Shown here: piece after piece, positions 8,794 to 17,829 of the stretch
How the letters are laid out: the number at the start of each line of letters is the position of its first letter
How positions within the stretch are numbered: position 1 is the first letter of the stretch
Origin: Paraburkholderia sp. Ac-20340
Lineage (GTDB): Bacteria; Pseudomonadota; Gammaproteobacteria; Burkholderiales; Burkholderiaceae
Direction: 5' to 3'
Length of the DNA: 64,000 nt
Assembly: GCF_017104965.1 (NCBI RefSeq)
Contig: NZ_JAAGPR010000038.1
Span: 16,849 to 80,848, forward strand
The notes under the pieces: generated by a model
What the model saw: only the letters and a program-made list of their open reading frames with translations
What the model was told of the DNA's origin: nothing
Database searches by the model: none
Program-made: the position numbers and the translations under genes

Positions 8794-9570
8794 TCACACC
8801 ACGCTCGTGAGCCCGCCATCGACGAACAGCGTCTGCCCGTTCACGAAATCCGACGCATTGGACGCGAGAAATACAGCAGCGCCGCATAGTTCCTCGACAC
8901 GGCCCCAACGGCCCGCAGGTGTGCGCTTGCACAGCCACGCGCTGAATTCAGGGTCGTCCACGAGTGCGCGATTGAGATCGGTTGCGAAGTAGCCCGGCGC
9001 CAGCGCGTTGACCTGAATGCCACGCCCGGCCCAATCGGCACACATGCCTTGCGTGAGCATGCGCAGTGCGCCTTTGGACGCCGCATAAGGCGCGATCGTG
9101 GGCCGCGCCAGCGCGCTCTGCACCGAACTGATATTGATGATCTTGCCGCGCCCGCGCGCGAGCATATGGCGCGCAACGGCCTGCGAAACGTGGAAAACGC
9201 CGTCCAGATTCACGCGCATCAACTCATTCCAGTCGCTTGCGGCGAACTGGTCGAGCGGCGCGCGGCGCTGGATGCCGGCGTTATTGATGAGAATGTCGAT
9301 GGGGCCCAGATTCGCCTCGACGGCATCGACGGCGCGCGCGACGGCTTGCGGGTCGGCCACGTCGAATACGGCGATATCGGCTTCGAAGCCTTCGTCGCGC
9401 AAACGTGCGGCTGCCTCGGCGGCCTGAGCCTGATTGCGTCCGTTGATGACCAGCGCTGCGCCCGCGCGGGCCAGGCCGCCAGCCAGCGCAAGGCCAATGC
9501 CTCGTCCCGAACCCGTCACCAGGGCGCGGCGGCCTTGCAGGCCAAACAGGCGGAGTGTCTCGTTCGTCAT
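8794..9570 (-). CDS. SDR-family oxidoreductase, gluconate 5-dehydrogenase-like
   Basis: Start chosen at ATG 9568-9570 (MTNETLRLFG, 258 residues); the longer upstream frame runs into the LysR promoter. Classical SDR motifs are present: TGSGRGIG (19-26), NNAG (96-99), SS (148-149) and Y162-x3-K166 (PYAASK). The C-terminus (FVNGQTLFVDGGLTSV) and overall sequence resemble IdnO/Ga5DH enzymes that interconvert 5-ketogluconate and gluconate with NAD(P)H. This fits the neighbouring sugar-acid dehydrogenase operon, but SDR substrates are hard to call. It is transcribed divergently from the LysR gene at 9744. Confidence 0.82.
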   Translation of the reverse strand: MTNETLRLFGLQGRRALVTGSGRGIGLALAGGLARAGAALVINGRNQAQAAEAAARLRDEGFEADIAVFDVADPQAVARAVDAVEANLGPIDILINNAGIQRRAPLDQFAASDWNELMRVNLDGVFHVSQAVARHMLARGRGKIINISSVQSALARPTIAPYAASKGALRMLTQGMCADWAGRGIQVNALAPGYFATDLNRALVDDPEFSAWLCKRTPAGRWGRVEELCGAAVFLASNASDFVNGQTLFVDGGLTSVV

Positions 9571-9696
9571 TGTGGTTTGCGTCGCGCGGCTTTTAAGGCG
9601 ATGAACGCCCGCACCGCGCGTTGCGCATGGCTTTGGTGTATTCCTCGTGAGTTGACCGCATTCTGCGCGCCCGAGCCAATAGTCTTTCATGACCTT

Positions 9697-9717
9697 GTTA
9701 TCATGAAGCGTGATAAC
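9697..9717. promoter_or_regulatory. LysR-type binding site between SDR and LysR genes
   Basis: GTTATCA (9697-9703) and TGATAAC (9711-9717) form a perfect 7-bp inverted repeat with a 7-nt centre. It contains ATC-N9-GAT (9700-9714), the layout recognised by the BenM/CatM group of LysR regulators, to which the adjacent gene belongs by sequence. It lies 27 bp before the LysR start and 127 bp before the SDR start. Confidence 0.72.
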
Positions 9718-9743
9718 CACGCCCGAGCAATGCGGAAATCGCC

Positions 9744-10646
9744 ATGGAACTGAAACATCTGCGCGCCTTTGTAGCGCTTGCCGAAGAACTGCATTTCGGC
9801 CGCGCGGCCGAGCGTCTTTGCATCGTGCAGCCCGCCTTGAGCATGCAGATCAAGGCGCTGGAAGAAGAGCTCGAGGTGCGCCTGTTCGACCGCGATCGTC
9901 ATCGCGTGACGCTCACTGAAACCGGCGCGGCCTTCCTGCCCGAAGCGCGCGCGACGCTCCATCAGGCGGCACGCGCGGAGCAAACGGCGCGGCTTTCCGC
10001 GCGCGGCGAAATCGGCACGCTGCGGGTGGCGTTCGTCTCTTCGGTGCTGCCGCGTCTGCTGCCCGCGCTGATGCGGCGCATGCACGAGCGTTACCCGATG
10101 ATCACGCTCGAACTCAAGGATATGCCCACGCCCGTGCAGATCGCGGCGCTGCACGACGGCAAGCTCGACTTCGGCTTGATCCGCCTGCCGGTAAGCGGCG
10201 CGGGCGTGGAGATTCGCCTGGTCATGGAAGAGTCGTTCGTGGTGGCCGTGCCCGAGGATCACGAACTCGCCCGCAAGACGCAGATTCGGCCCGCCGATCT
10301 GCGCGGGCGCGCCGCCTTCGTGCTCGCGCGCCGCTACGCGCCGGGGCTTTACGACGAAATGCTGGTGGCGTTTCGCCAGCAGCGCGTGTCGCTGGAGATT
10401 GCGGCGGAACTCGGCGAATACACCACCATGCTCGCGCTGATTTCAGCGGGGCTGGGGATCGGCGTGATTCCTCAGCATGCGGCCATGGCGCTGCCGCCGA
10501 AGGTAATCGCGCGGCCGCTGGATCTGCGCGATCATCGCACCGGTATTGGCCTTGCGTGGCGCGATCTGGACACGCCCGCCAAGCGCATTTTGATGGAGGT
10601 CATGGAGGAATGTGCGCGGGAGGCACGCGAAACGGTCACGCCGTAG
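9744..10646 (+). CDS. LysR-family transcriptional regulator (BenM/CatM-like)
   Basis: A 300-residue protein with an N-terminal winged HTH (about 3-62: HLRAFVALAEELHFGRAAERL, QPALSMQIKALEEELEVRLFDR) and a two-lobed effector domain from about 90. The HTH and the beginning of the effector domain (TLRVAFVSSVLPRLLPALMRRM) resemble the CatM/BenM/CbnR group that responds to aromatic-acid metabolites. It is divergent from the SDR, propeller, AroE-like and MHS genes and has its own inverted repeat at 9697-9717, so it is the likely activator of that unit. The inducer is unknown. Confidence 0.88.
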   Translation: MELKHLRAFVALAEELHFGRAAERLCIVQPALSMQIKALEEELEVRLFDRDRHRVTLTETGAAFLPEARATLHQAARAEQTARLSARGEIGTLRVAFVSSVLPRLLPALMRRMHERYPMITLELKDMPTPVQIAALHDGKLDFGLIRLPVSGAGVEIRLVMEESFVVAVPEDHELARKTQIRPADLRGRAAFVLARRYAPGLYDEMLVAFRQQRVSLEIAAELGEYTTMLALISAGLGIGVIPQHAAMALPPKVIARPLDLRDHRTGIGLAWRDLDTPAKRILMEVMEECAREARETVTP

Positions 10647-10711
10647 CGCGTGGCGTAAGATGACCGGCCGTGGTCATTCGCGCCACGTTATCACGCTCAA
10701 TGGAGACCGTT

Positions 10712-11344
10712 TTGTCCCAGCCGAAACTCGAACTCTACGCCGACGCGCAATACGCCAGCCCCTATGCGATGTCGGTATTCGTGGCGCTGCATGAGAAGTC
10801 GCTGCCCTTTACGCTGCATACCGTCGATCTCGGCAAGGCGGCGAATCGCGCGCCCGGTTTCGCTGCAACCTCGCTCACGCAGCGCGTGCCCACGCTGATT
10901 CACGACGGCTTCGCGCTTTCGGAATCATCCGCAATCACCGAGTATCTGGACGAGGTCTTTCCCGAACCCGCGATCTATCCCGAAGACCGCCGCGACCGCG
11001 CGCGCTCGCGTCAGGTGCAGGCCTGGCTGCGCAGCGATCTGATGCCGATCCGCTCGGAGCGCTCGACCGAAGTGGTGTTTTACCGGCCGGTCGAAGCCCC
11101 GCTTTCCCCCGCCGCGCAGGATGCCGCGCGCAAACTCTTTGCGGCCAGCGAAGCACTGCTTTCGCACGGCCAGCCGAACCTGTTCGGCGAATGGTGCATC
11201 GCCGATGTCGATCTCGCGCTGATGCTCAATCGGCTCGTGCTGAACGGCGATGCCGTGCCAGAAAAGCTCGCCGATTACGCGCGCCACCAATGGCAGCGTC
11301 CCACCGTGCAACGCTGGCTGGCGCTGGAGCGTCCGCCGCTCTGA
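10712..11344 (+). CDS. yfcF: Glutathione S-transferase family protein, YfcF type
   Basis: The start is taken as TTG at 10712-10714 because GGAGA lies 5 nt upstream and the product MSQPKLELYADAQYASPY aligns end to end with E. coli YfcF (MSKPAITLWSDAH). An in-frame ATG at 10700 has no good ribosome site. The protein is 210 residues. It shows the thioredoxin-fold SESSAITEYLDEVF motif that binds glutathione and long YfcF-specific blocks (QVQAWLRSDLMPIRSER, GQPNLFGEWCIADVDLALM). YfcF enzymes have glutathione-dependent peroxidase or transferase activity and help in oxidative stress. It converges on the chemoreceptor gene. Confidence 0.87.
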   Translation: MSQPKLELYADAQYASPYAMSVFVALHEKSLPFTLHTVDLGKAANRAPGFAATSLTQRVPTLIHDGFALSESSAITEYLDEVFPEPAIYPEDRRDRARSRQVQAWLRSDLMPIRSERSTEVVFYRPVEAPLSPAAQDAARKLFAASEALLSHGQPNLFGEWCIADVDLALMLNRLVLNGDAVPEKLADYARHQWQRPTVQRWLALERPPL

Positions 11345-11370
11345 TTACCTTGCGCTAGCGCGTTGAAGCG

Positions 11371-12987
11371 TCAAACGAACGCCACCTGCTGCGCTTCAAC
11401 CCACGCCCCCTCGCCCGCCCGCGTTTCGCGCGCTTTCGCCGAAGCGCTTTCCGGGCGCAAGCGGAACGTTGCCACCGCTTCGGCCATCTGGCTCGCCTGC
11501 TGTTCGAGCGAGCCCGCGGCCGCAGCGGCCTCTTCCACTAGCGCCGCATTCTGCTGCGTGACCTGATCCATCTGCGTCACGGCCTGTTCGACCTGCTCGA
11601 TACCGGCGCTCTGCTCGACCGTGGCCGATGCGATTTCCTTCATCAAGCCCGAAACCTTTTCGATCGACTCGACGATTTCGGCCATCGTCTCGCCCGCTTC
11701 GGTGACGCGTGCGCGACCGCCGCGCACATCCTTCACCGAAGCGTCGATCAACGACTTGATCTCGCGCGCCGCCGCCGCGCTGCGTTGCGCAAGCATGCGC
11801 ACTTCGCCCGCCACCACCGCGAAGCCGCGCCCCTGCTCGCCCGCGCGCGCGGCCTCGACCGACGCGTTGAGCGCGAGAATATTGGTCTGAAACGCAATGC
11901 CGTCGATGATGCCGGTGATATCGGCGATCTTGCCCGAGCTGCGCGTGATCGCCTCCATCGTTTCCACCGCTTCCTCAACCACGCGTCCGCCGCGCTGCGC
12001 GACGTCGGCGGCGCCTGCGGCCAGCGCGCTCGCCTGGTTGGCGTGATCGGCGTTCTGGCGCACCGTGGCCGTCAGCTGCTCGGTGCTCGCCGCCGTCTGT
12101 TCGAGCGAGGCCGATTGCTGCTCGGTGCGGCTCGACAGATCGAGATTGCCCGCGGCGATTTCGCGCGCGCCAGTGTTGATCGCGTCGCAGCACGCGCGCA
12201 CGTTGCGCACGGTCAGCGAAAGGCCGTCCTGCATGCGGCGCATGGCGTCGAGCAACTGGCCGATTTCATTGCGCCCGCCAGGCGCGATGGCCACCGCAAG
12301 ATCGTTGGCGGCGATCTGGTTGAGCGCATCGACGGCCACCGCAAGCGGCGCGGTCACGAGACGGCGCAGCGCCAGATGCGTGACGACGACGAGCGCGAGT
12401 GCGCCCGCAAGGCCGATCGCCACCATCGCCATGACCCAGTCGTGTTCGCGCGCGCCTTGCGCAAGCGTCGCGCGAACCGTTGCGTCCGCATCGGTATGGA
12501 AAGCGACGATCTCGGCGTTGAGTTGGGCGGCCGTGTGTGCGATGTCGCCGCCAGCGAGCGTGGCGTAGGCCGATGTATCGCCGTGTGCGAGCGCGTCGGC
12601 GGCGTTGCCTTGCAGGGCCGCGAGTGTTGTCTGCGTGCCGGTCAAGGCCGTCGCCGTGCGCGCGTTCGCGCCCGAGCGCAATGCGTCGCCTTGATGCGAT
12701 GCCTGGGCGATGAGACTGCGCGCTTCGGCGAGCGCACCGTCGCGCGCAGAAGTATCGTTCTGCTCTTTCAGCGCCGCGTAGCCGCGCGCGAGCGCCGCCT
12801 GCGCCTGCGCGGCGTCGCGGCCCAATGCGTCGGCGAGCGCGGATGCACGTGCCGCTTCATGCACGCGGCGCGCAGCGTCGTCGGCGCGGCCGATCATCAG
12901 CACGCCCACCGCGGCGCCTACGACGAGCATTGCCGCGAAGGTGCAGAGCACCGCGAGCAGACCGCTTCGAATCGTCAGATTGCGCAT
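11371..12987 (-). CDS. Methyl-accepting chemotaxis protein
   Basis: A 538-residue chemoreceptor. Transmembrane helix 1 is at about 8-33, a helical periplasmic sensor of roughly 150 residues follows (Ala-rich, four-helix-bundle type), then helix 2 at about 186-208, a HAMP domain and the cytoplasmic signalling hairpin. The conserved hairpin tip is visible (IAFQTNILALNASVEAARAGEQGRGFAVVAGEVR), with adaptation helices such as ASLEQTAASTEQLTATVRQNADHANQAS. It reports a ligand to CheA/CheW; the ligand cannot be predicted. The start is 13 bp after the small gene at 13001-13309, suggesting co-transcription. Confidence 0.93.
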   Translation of the reverse strand: MRNLTIRSGLLAVLCTFAAMLVVGAAVGVLMIGRADDAARRVHEAARASALADALGRDAAQAQAALARGYAALKEQNDTSARDGALAEARSLIAQASHQGDALRSGANARTATALTGTQTTLAALQGNAADALAHGDTSAYATLAGGDIAHTAAQLNAEIVAFHTDADATVRATLAQGAREHDWVMAMVAIGLAGALALVVVTHLALRRLVTAPLAVAVDALNQIAANDLAVAIAPGGRNEIGQLLDAMRRMQDGLSLTVRNVRACCDAINTGAREIAAGNLDLSSRTEQQSASLEQTAASTEQLTATVRQNADHANQASALAAGAADVAQRGGRVVEEAVETMEAITRSSGKIADITGIIDGIAFQTNILALNASVEAARAGEQGRGFAVVAGEVRMLAQRSAAAAREIKSLIDASVKDVRGGRARVTEAGETMAEIVESIEKVSGLMKEIASATVEQSAGIEQVEQAVTQMDQVTQQNAALVEEAAAAAGSLEQQASQMAEAVATFRLRPESASAKARETRAGEGAWVEAQQVAFV

Positions 12988-13000
12988 GACGTCTCCCGTT

Positions 13001-13309
13001 TCAGCGTGGCGCAGCAGCGTTGCTGCCCAGCCGGTTCAACAGCACATTGCTTTGTTCGAGCAGCGTCGCGCGATAGTCGCCGGGCAGCACGTTCTTGTCG
13101 GTATCGTCGGCTACCGCGAGCGCGTCGCCGATCAGCGCGCGAAACGCCTCGACCGTACGCTCGATTTGCGGCGCCGAAAGTTGCGGCAGCACCGCTTCGG
13201 CAAACTTGCTCATCACGACCACGCTCGCGCCGAAACGCGAAATGGCCTTGCCATGCGAGCTGACGAGCGCCGTCATCGAGCGCAGCAGCATCTCATCGTG
13301 AGTGGTCAC
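13001..13309 (-). CDS. Small conserved hypothetical protein upstream of the chemoreceptor
   Basis: A 102-residue, mostly helical, soluble protein (MTTHDEMLLRSMTALVSSHG) with no signal peptide, membrane helix or motif I recognise. It is judged real because it fits between two minus-strand genes with short gaps (13 bp to the chemoreceptor, 36 bp from the GGDEF-EAL gene stop), and its composition (FRALIGDALAVADDTDKNVLPGDYRATLLEQSNVLLNRL) looks like a globular protein. The position suggests a link to signalling or chemotaxis; no function can be assigned. Confidence 0.6.
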   Translation of the reverse strand: MTTHDEMLLRSMTALVSSHGKAISRFGASVVVMSKFAEAVLPQLSAPQIERTVEAFRALIGDALAVADDTDKNVLPGDYRATLLEQSNVLLNRLGSNAAAPR

Positions 13310-13345
13310 GTCTTCACTCTCCAGATCAACAGGATTACGAACTAC

Positions 13346-15901
13346 TTATATTTGAACCGTATCGCGTGCAGCGTCGAAAACAGGCATGACACGCGGCATG
13401 CTTGCTGCGGGTGCGGGACGCGCGAGCAAGAATCCCTGCGCGCGATTGCAGCCGATATCGCGCAGAAACTGGAATTGCTGCGGCGTTTCCACGCCTTCCG
13501 CCACCACGGAAACTTCCAGCGACTTTGCCATCGCCACGATGGCGCGCACGATGGAACCATCGCCGCTCGCAGAGTCCCCGATCTGCGCGAGAAACGAGCG
13601 ATCGACCTTGAGCGTATCCACCGGCAATTTCTGCAGATAGCGGAACGACGAATAGCCCGTGCCGAAATCGTCGATGGCCAGGCTGATGCCACGCGCCGCC
13701 AGTTCCTGCAACAGCGCCTCGATGCCGCCGTTCGCCGATGTCATCGCCATGCTCTCGACCAGTTCGAGTTGCAACCGGTTTGCGGGCAAACCGGTTTCGG
13801 CGAGGATATTGGCGAGTTGCGTGAGGAAACCGTCATGCAGACACTGGCGCGCAGAGAGATTCACGCAGATGCGGCCAAAGTCGAAACCTTCGTCGAGCCA
13901 CGCGCGCGCCTGGCGGCACGCCTCGCGCAACACCCACGCGCCTATCGGCACGATCAGCGCGGACTCTTCCGCGATCGGAATGAATTGATCGGGCGGCACG
14001 AGCCCGCGCTGCGGATGCTGCCAGCGCACCAGCGCTTCCACATTCGAAAATCGCCCGCTTTCGACGTCGAATTCAGGCTGATAGTGCAGCAGCAATTCAT
14101 TCGCGTGGATCGCGCGGTGCAATTCGGTTTCGAGTTGAATGCGCTCCATGGCGCACGACGTCATGGGCGCGGCGAAGAACTGGAAGTTGTTCTTGCCCGC
14201 GTCCTTGGCTTCGTACATCGCGCGATCGGCTTGCATCAGCAGTTGCTTCGCGCTTTGCGCGTCGTCCGGAAACATGCTGATGCCGATGCTCGGCGTGACG
14301 AAAAGTGTCTGCTCTCCTGCACGGATGGGCGCGGCCACGGTCGTGAGCAGCGTCTCCGCAATGCGGCCGACATGGCGAATATCGTCGATATCTTCGATCA
14401 GCAGCGTGAATTCGTCGCCACCCAGCCGCGCGACCGTATCGGTTTCGCGCACCGAATCGCGCAGACGCCGCGCGATCACCGTGAGCGCTTCGTCGCCCAC
14501 GCCGTGACCCATGGTGTCGTTGATGAGCTTGAAGCGGTCGAGGTCGAGAAACATGACCGCCACGCGCTTGCCCGAGCGGCGGGCGCGAGCGAGCGACAAA
14601 GCGATGCGCTCGGTAAACAAGGTGCGATTCGCCAGACCCGTGAGCGCATCGTGGGTGGCGAGATAACTGAGGCGCTCCTCAGTTTCGCGGCGCTGCGTGA
14701 TATCCGCGAAGATCGCCGCGTAATGGGTGCAGCGGCCGTGCGCATCGCGGATGCTGGAAATCGTGAGGTATTCGAGGAAGATCGTGCCGTCCTTGCGGCG
14801 ATTCCAGATCTCGCCTTTCCAGTGACCGGTGGTTTCGATGCTTTGCCAGAGCGTCGCGTAGAACGCCGGCCCCTGGCGCCCCGAAGCCAGCAAACGCGCG
14901 TTGCGGCCGATCGCCTCGCGTTCCGTGTAGCCGGTCAGGCGCGTGAAGGCCGGATTGATGCGCTCGATGGTGCCGGAAAGGTCGGTGATCATCACGCCGT
15001 CGAGCGTCGATTGCACGACCTGATCGGCCAGACGCAGACTCGCGCGCGAGGCGAGCAGCGCGTCATCGCGCTCGCGCAGCGCGTCCTGCAGTTCGCGCAC
15101 ATATTCGTGTTCGAGGTCGCGCAGGATATCGGCGAGACCGAGCAGGCCGATCAGTTCGCCCGCGTCGTCCAGCACGCCCACGTGACGCATGCGATGTTCG
15201 AGCAGGTATTGCCGCGCCGAATAGAGGCTGCGCGAATGCGTGAGCGAGCGCAGCGGGCGGCTGGCGTAATGGCCCACTTCGGGGCCGGTTTCCGCATGCT
15301 CGTCGGGCTGTTCGAGCGCGCCTTGCGCCACTGCTTGCACCACGTCGCGCTCGGTGAGAATGCCGAGGCCGCCATCCGCGTCGCGCACGACGATCGCGCT
15401 CAGGCGGCGCTCGCGCATCTGCGCCATGGCTTCGGCAAACGGCGTGTGCGCGTCGATGCAGTGCGGGCGCGGCGGCTTCGCGCAGGCCAGCGTGCGCAGA
15501 CGCAGGAAGCACTCGGGCCCCTGACTCATGACGAGATCGGTCTGCGTGACGAGGCCGAGCGGATTGCCCGCCTCATCGACCGCCAGGCAATGGCGGATGC
15601 CTTCGCGCGCGAACAATGCGGCGGCTTCGCGCGCGCTGGTCTGGGCCGGCAGCGAACGCACCGGCTGACTCATGGCGGTGGAGATCGGCAAGGTGGCGGC
15701 TGCGGTCTGGCTGCCTAGCGCCAGCGCGTCGCGTTCGGTCCAGATGCCGACGGCGCGCTGCGCCTCGGTGACGACGATCGCGCTGCAGCGCTGCGCGGCC
15801 ATCAGGCGCGCGGCTTCGCGGATCGTTACGTCGGGTCCGCAGGCGAGCAGCGGCCCGGTTAGAAGGCGCCCGATTTCGACGTCCAGCGTGTGGTGTTGCA
15901 T
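13346..15901 (-). CDS. CBS-PAS-GGDEF-EAL cyclic-di-GMP signalling protein
   Basis: An 851-residue cytoplasmic protein. CBS-type repeats occupy about 8-260 (for example CSAIVVTEAQRAVGIWTERD, LSAIVVRDADGGLGILTERD), a PAS domain is at about 290-400 (DGVMITDLSGTIERINPAF), GGDEF at about 410-575 and EAL at about 590-840. The GGDEF signature at 494-498 and an upstream RETD inhibitory site (about 485-488) are intact. EAL at 622-624, DDFGTGYSS and EGVET are also intact, so both cyclase and phosphodiesterase sites look usable. The CBS part suggests control by adenine nucleotides or another small ligand, and PAS a second input. No transmembrane segment is seen. Confidence 0.93.
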   Translation of the reverse strand: MQHHTLDVEIGRLLTGPLLACGPDVTIREAARLMAAQRCSAIVVTEAQRAVGIWTERDALALGSQTAAATLPISTAMSQPVRSLPAQTSAREAAALFAREGIRHCLAVDEAGNPLGLVTQTDLVMSQGPECFLRLRTLACAKPPRPHCIDAHTPFAEAMAQMRERRLSAIVVRDADGGLGILTERDVVQAVAQGALEQPDEHAETGPEVGHYASRPLRSLTHSRSLYSARQYLLEHRMRHVGVLDDAGELIGLLGLADILRDLEHEYVRELQDALRERDDALLASRASLRLADQVVQSTLDGVMITDLSGTIERINPAFTRLTGYTEREAIGRNARLLASGRQGPAFYATLWQSIETTGHWKGEIWNRRKDGTIFLEYLTISSIRDAHGRCTHYAAIFADITQRRETEERLSYLATHDALTGLANRTLFTERIALSLARARRSGKRVAVMFLDLDRFKLINDTMGHGVGDEALTVIARRLRDSVRETDTVARLGGDEFTLLIEDIDDIRHVGRIAETLLTTVAAPIRAGEQTLFVTPSIGISMFPDDAQSAKQLLMQADRAMYEAKDAGKNNFQFFAAPMTSCAMERIQLETELHRAIHANELLLHYQPEFDVESGRFSNVEALVRWQHPQRGLVPPDQFIPIAEESALIVPIGAWVLREACRQARAWLDEGFDFGRICVNLSARQCLHDGFLTQLANILAETGLPANRLQLELVESMAMTSANGGIEALLQELAARGISLAIDDFGTGYSSFRYLQKLPVDTLKVDRSFLAQIGDSASGDGSIVRAIVAMAKSLEVSVVAEGVETPQQFQFLRDIGCNRAQGFLLARPAPAASMPRVMPVFDAARDTVQI

Positions 15902-16017
15902 GTCGCGCCCCGTACCGCATGTGTTTGTCTTTTTGAGATGCGATGAACTTAGCAGGCGAGGGGCAGTGATTGGATGATCTAGATCAAAGTTCTTAGGATT
16001 GAGGGAGCGAAATTGAA

Positions 16018-16056
16018 AGGCCGGACCGGAAGGCGCTTGGGCGCTTCGGGTCCGGC
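16018..16056. terminator. Strong hairpin after the Gly/Ser-repeat gene
   Basis: GGCCGGACC (from 16019) and GGTCCGGCC (to 16057) pair around a second inner stem (GAAGGCGC with GCGCTTC). The GC-rich hairpin lies about 40 bp downstream of the minus-strand stop at 16098. There is no clear U tract, so it may be a stabilising or rho-aided terminator. Confidence 0.6.
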
Positions 16057-16097
16057 CGGGGTGCTTCGGGGTGCTCGTGCGCTAACGCGTCAGGGCG

Positions 16098-17801
16098 TCA
16101 GTGCTTGTGCGAGCCCGGTGTTTGCGTGGACGTGCCGCCGCCCAGCCCGCCGGTAAGACCGCCGAGCAGGTTCGTCACTGGCGAGAGCAACGAAGTGGCG
16201 CCGCTGGTTCCGCCGCTGCTGCTACCACCGCTGCCATTTCCACCGCTGCTGGTTCCGCCCGTCGCGCCGCCGAGTGCGCCGGTCAGCGTGCTGACGATGT
16301 TCGTCAACGGCGCCGCCGGGTTCGAGGACGAAGGCGTCGACGACGAACCACCGCTCTTGCCGCCTTGCGCGCCGCCGCCGCTCGATACGCCGCCCAAGGC
16401 GCCGGTCAAGGCGCCGGTCAACGTGCCGACGATGTTCGTCAACGGCGCTGCCGGGTTGGACGCAGAGCCACCACTCGACGAGCCGCCGCCGCTCACCGGC
16501 ACCACCGACACGCCGCCAAGCAAGGCCGTGACCGGCGCAAGCAGGCCGCCCGAGCTATGGCCGGTCGATCCGCTGGAACCCGTCGAGCCCGATCCCGCCG
16601 ATGTGCCATTGGCGACGCCATTGCCATTGCCGCTGCCGCTGTTGTTGCCGAGCGTGATCGGCACAATCGGTACGCTCACGGCGCCGACGTTGACGATGAG
16701 GTTCGCGATCGGGCTCAGCAGGCCGCTGCTGCTCTGATTGCCATTGCCGGAGCCACCGACGCCCGTGGTGTTGCCGGGCGTGCCGGAGTTGCCGCCTGTG
16801 TGGCCGCCAGTGCCGCCTGAGCCTCCCATACCGCCGGAGCCGCCAGTGCCGCCATTTCCGCCCGAACCACCGTGGCCGCCGTTGCCTGAACCGCCTGAGC
16901 CTCCTGAGCCTCCGCTTCCGCCAGAACCACCGTGGCCGCCGTCACCGGAACCACCGCCGCCCCAACCGCCGTGACCACCGTCGCCAGAACCACCGCTACC
17001 GCCGGATCCGCCACTACCTCCGGAACCGCCACTGCCGCCCGAGCCGCCGCTACCTCCCGAACCGCCATGACCGCCGTCGCCGGAGCCACCGCTACCGTTG
17101 GATCCGCCACTGCCGCCCGAGCCACCGCTACCTCCCGAACCACCGCTGCCACCTGAACTGCCACCACCCGATCCGCCGTGGCCGCCGTCGCCGGAACCAC
17201 CGCTACCGCCGGAGCCACCGCTACCACCCGAGCCGCCATGACCGCCGTCGCCGGATCCACCGCTACCGCCGGATCCGCCACTACCTCCGGAACCGCCGCT
17301 ACCGCCCGAACCGCCGCTGCCCCCCGATCCGCCATGGCCGCCGTCGCCGGAGCTTCCTCCGCCCCAACCACCATGACCGCCATCTCCAGAACCACCACTA
17401 CCGCCCGAACCGCCGCTACCGCCCGATCCACCACTGCCACCCGATCCACCGCCTCCTGAGCCATCCCCCCAACCGCCGTGACCGCTGTCGCCCGATCCGC
17501 CATCGCCACCACCGCCATACCCCCCATCCCCAGAGCCGCCGGACCCCGATCCACCCGAGCCCGAGCCCGAACCCGAACTCGCCCCCGAACCGCCCGAAAA
17601 TCCCCATCCGTTACCCGGAAGCGAGCCTTCCGCCCACGCGTAGCCCGGCCCGGACCCGCCTGCGATCGGCCAGCCGCCGCTTTGAATCGTCGATGTGGTC
17701 GGCGTCGTGGACGTGGTGTCGCCTGCCTGCGCAGTGGACGCAAGCGACCACCAAAGAAGTGCGCTCGCCGATGCAACAAGAGTGTGTTTGAAGGGAGCCA
17801 T
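16098..17801 (-). CDS. Secreted glycine/serine-repeat surface protein
   Basis: A 567-residue protein with a clear signal peptide (MAPFKHTLVASASALLWWSL, cleavage near TAQAG at about 27). Residues about 70-330 are almost wholly Gly-Gly-Ser triplets punctuated by DGGHGG/W blocks. The C-terminal part is less simple and carries recurring hydrophobic blocks: LLSPIANLIVNVG, LLAPVTALLGGV, NPAAPLTNIVGTLTGAL, NPAAPLTNIVSTLTGAL and LLSPVTNLLGGL. It ends in a His/Lys-containing tail. No catalytic domain, Cys or membrane anchor is visible. It looks like an extracellular or matrix protein built like PGRS proteins; function is unknown. AAGGAC precedes the ATG, with a hairpin further upstream (17813-17829). 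Confidence 0.82.
   Translation of the reverse strand: MAPFKHTLVASASALLWWSLASTAQAGDTTSTTPTTSTIQSGGWPIAGGSGPGYAWAEGSLPGNGWGFSGGSGASSGSGSGSGGSGSGGSGDGGYGGGGDGGSGDSGHGGWGDGSGGGGSGGSGGSGGSGGSGGSGGSGDGGHGGWGGGSSGDGGHGGSGGSGGSGGSGGSGGSGGSGGSGGSGDGGHGGSGGSGGSGGSGGSGDGGHGGSGGGSSGGSGGSGGSGGSGGSGGSNGSGGSGDGGHGGSGGSGGSGGSGGSGGSGGSGGSGGSGDGGHGGWGGGGSGDGGHGGSGGSGGSGGSGGSGNGGHGGSGGNGGTGGSGGMGGSGGTGGHTGGNSGTPGNTTGVGGSGNGNQSSSGLLSPIANLIVNVGAVSVPIVPITLGNNSGSGNGNGVANGTSAGSGSTGSSGSTGHSSGGLLAPVTALLGGVSVVPVSGGGSSSGGSASNPAAPLTNIVGTLTGALTGALGGVSSGGGAQGGKSGGSSSTPSSSNPAAPLTNIVSTLTGALGGATGGTSSGGNGSGGSSSGGTSGATSLLSPVTNLLGGLTGGLGGGTSTQTPGSHKH
16820..17460. repeat. Tandem GGS-coding minisatellite inside the Gly/Ser-repeat gene
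   Basis: On the plus strand, short units such as CCGCCGGAG, CCGCTACCG and CCGGAACCA recur for about 640 bp. Larger blocks return wherever the protein has DGGHGG. The period is a multiple of 3, so copy-number changes keep the reading frame. Several other frames stay open through this stretch only because of this composition. Confidence 0.85.
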
Positions 17802-17812
17802 GATTAGTCCTT

Positions 17813-17829
17813 TCGCGATGAAATCGCGA
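17813..17829. promoter_or_regulatory. Hairpin in the leader of the Gly/Ser-repeat gene
   Basis: TCGCGAT (17813-17819) and ATCGCGA (17823-17829) are perfect 7-bp arms with a 3-nt loop, 12 bp upstream of the start codon at 17801 and almost touching the ribosome-binding site. It could be an operator or a translational control stem. Confidence 0.45.

Noticed and set aside
12941..15718. 925-codon plus-strand frame
   Set aside because: Antisense to the GGDEF-EAL protein; no domain and biased composition.
16105..17807. Pro-, Ala- or Val-rich frames on both strands over the Gly/Ser-repeat gene
   Set aside because: Products of low-complexity DNA. Only the minus-strand frame has a signal peptide and a ribosome site.
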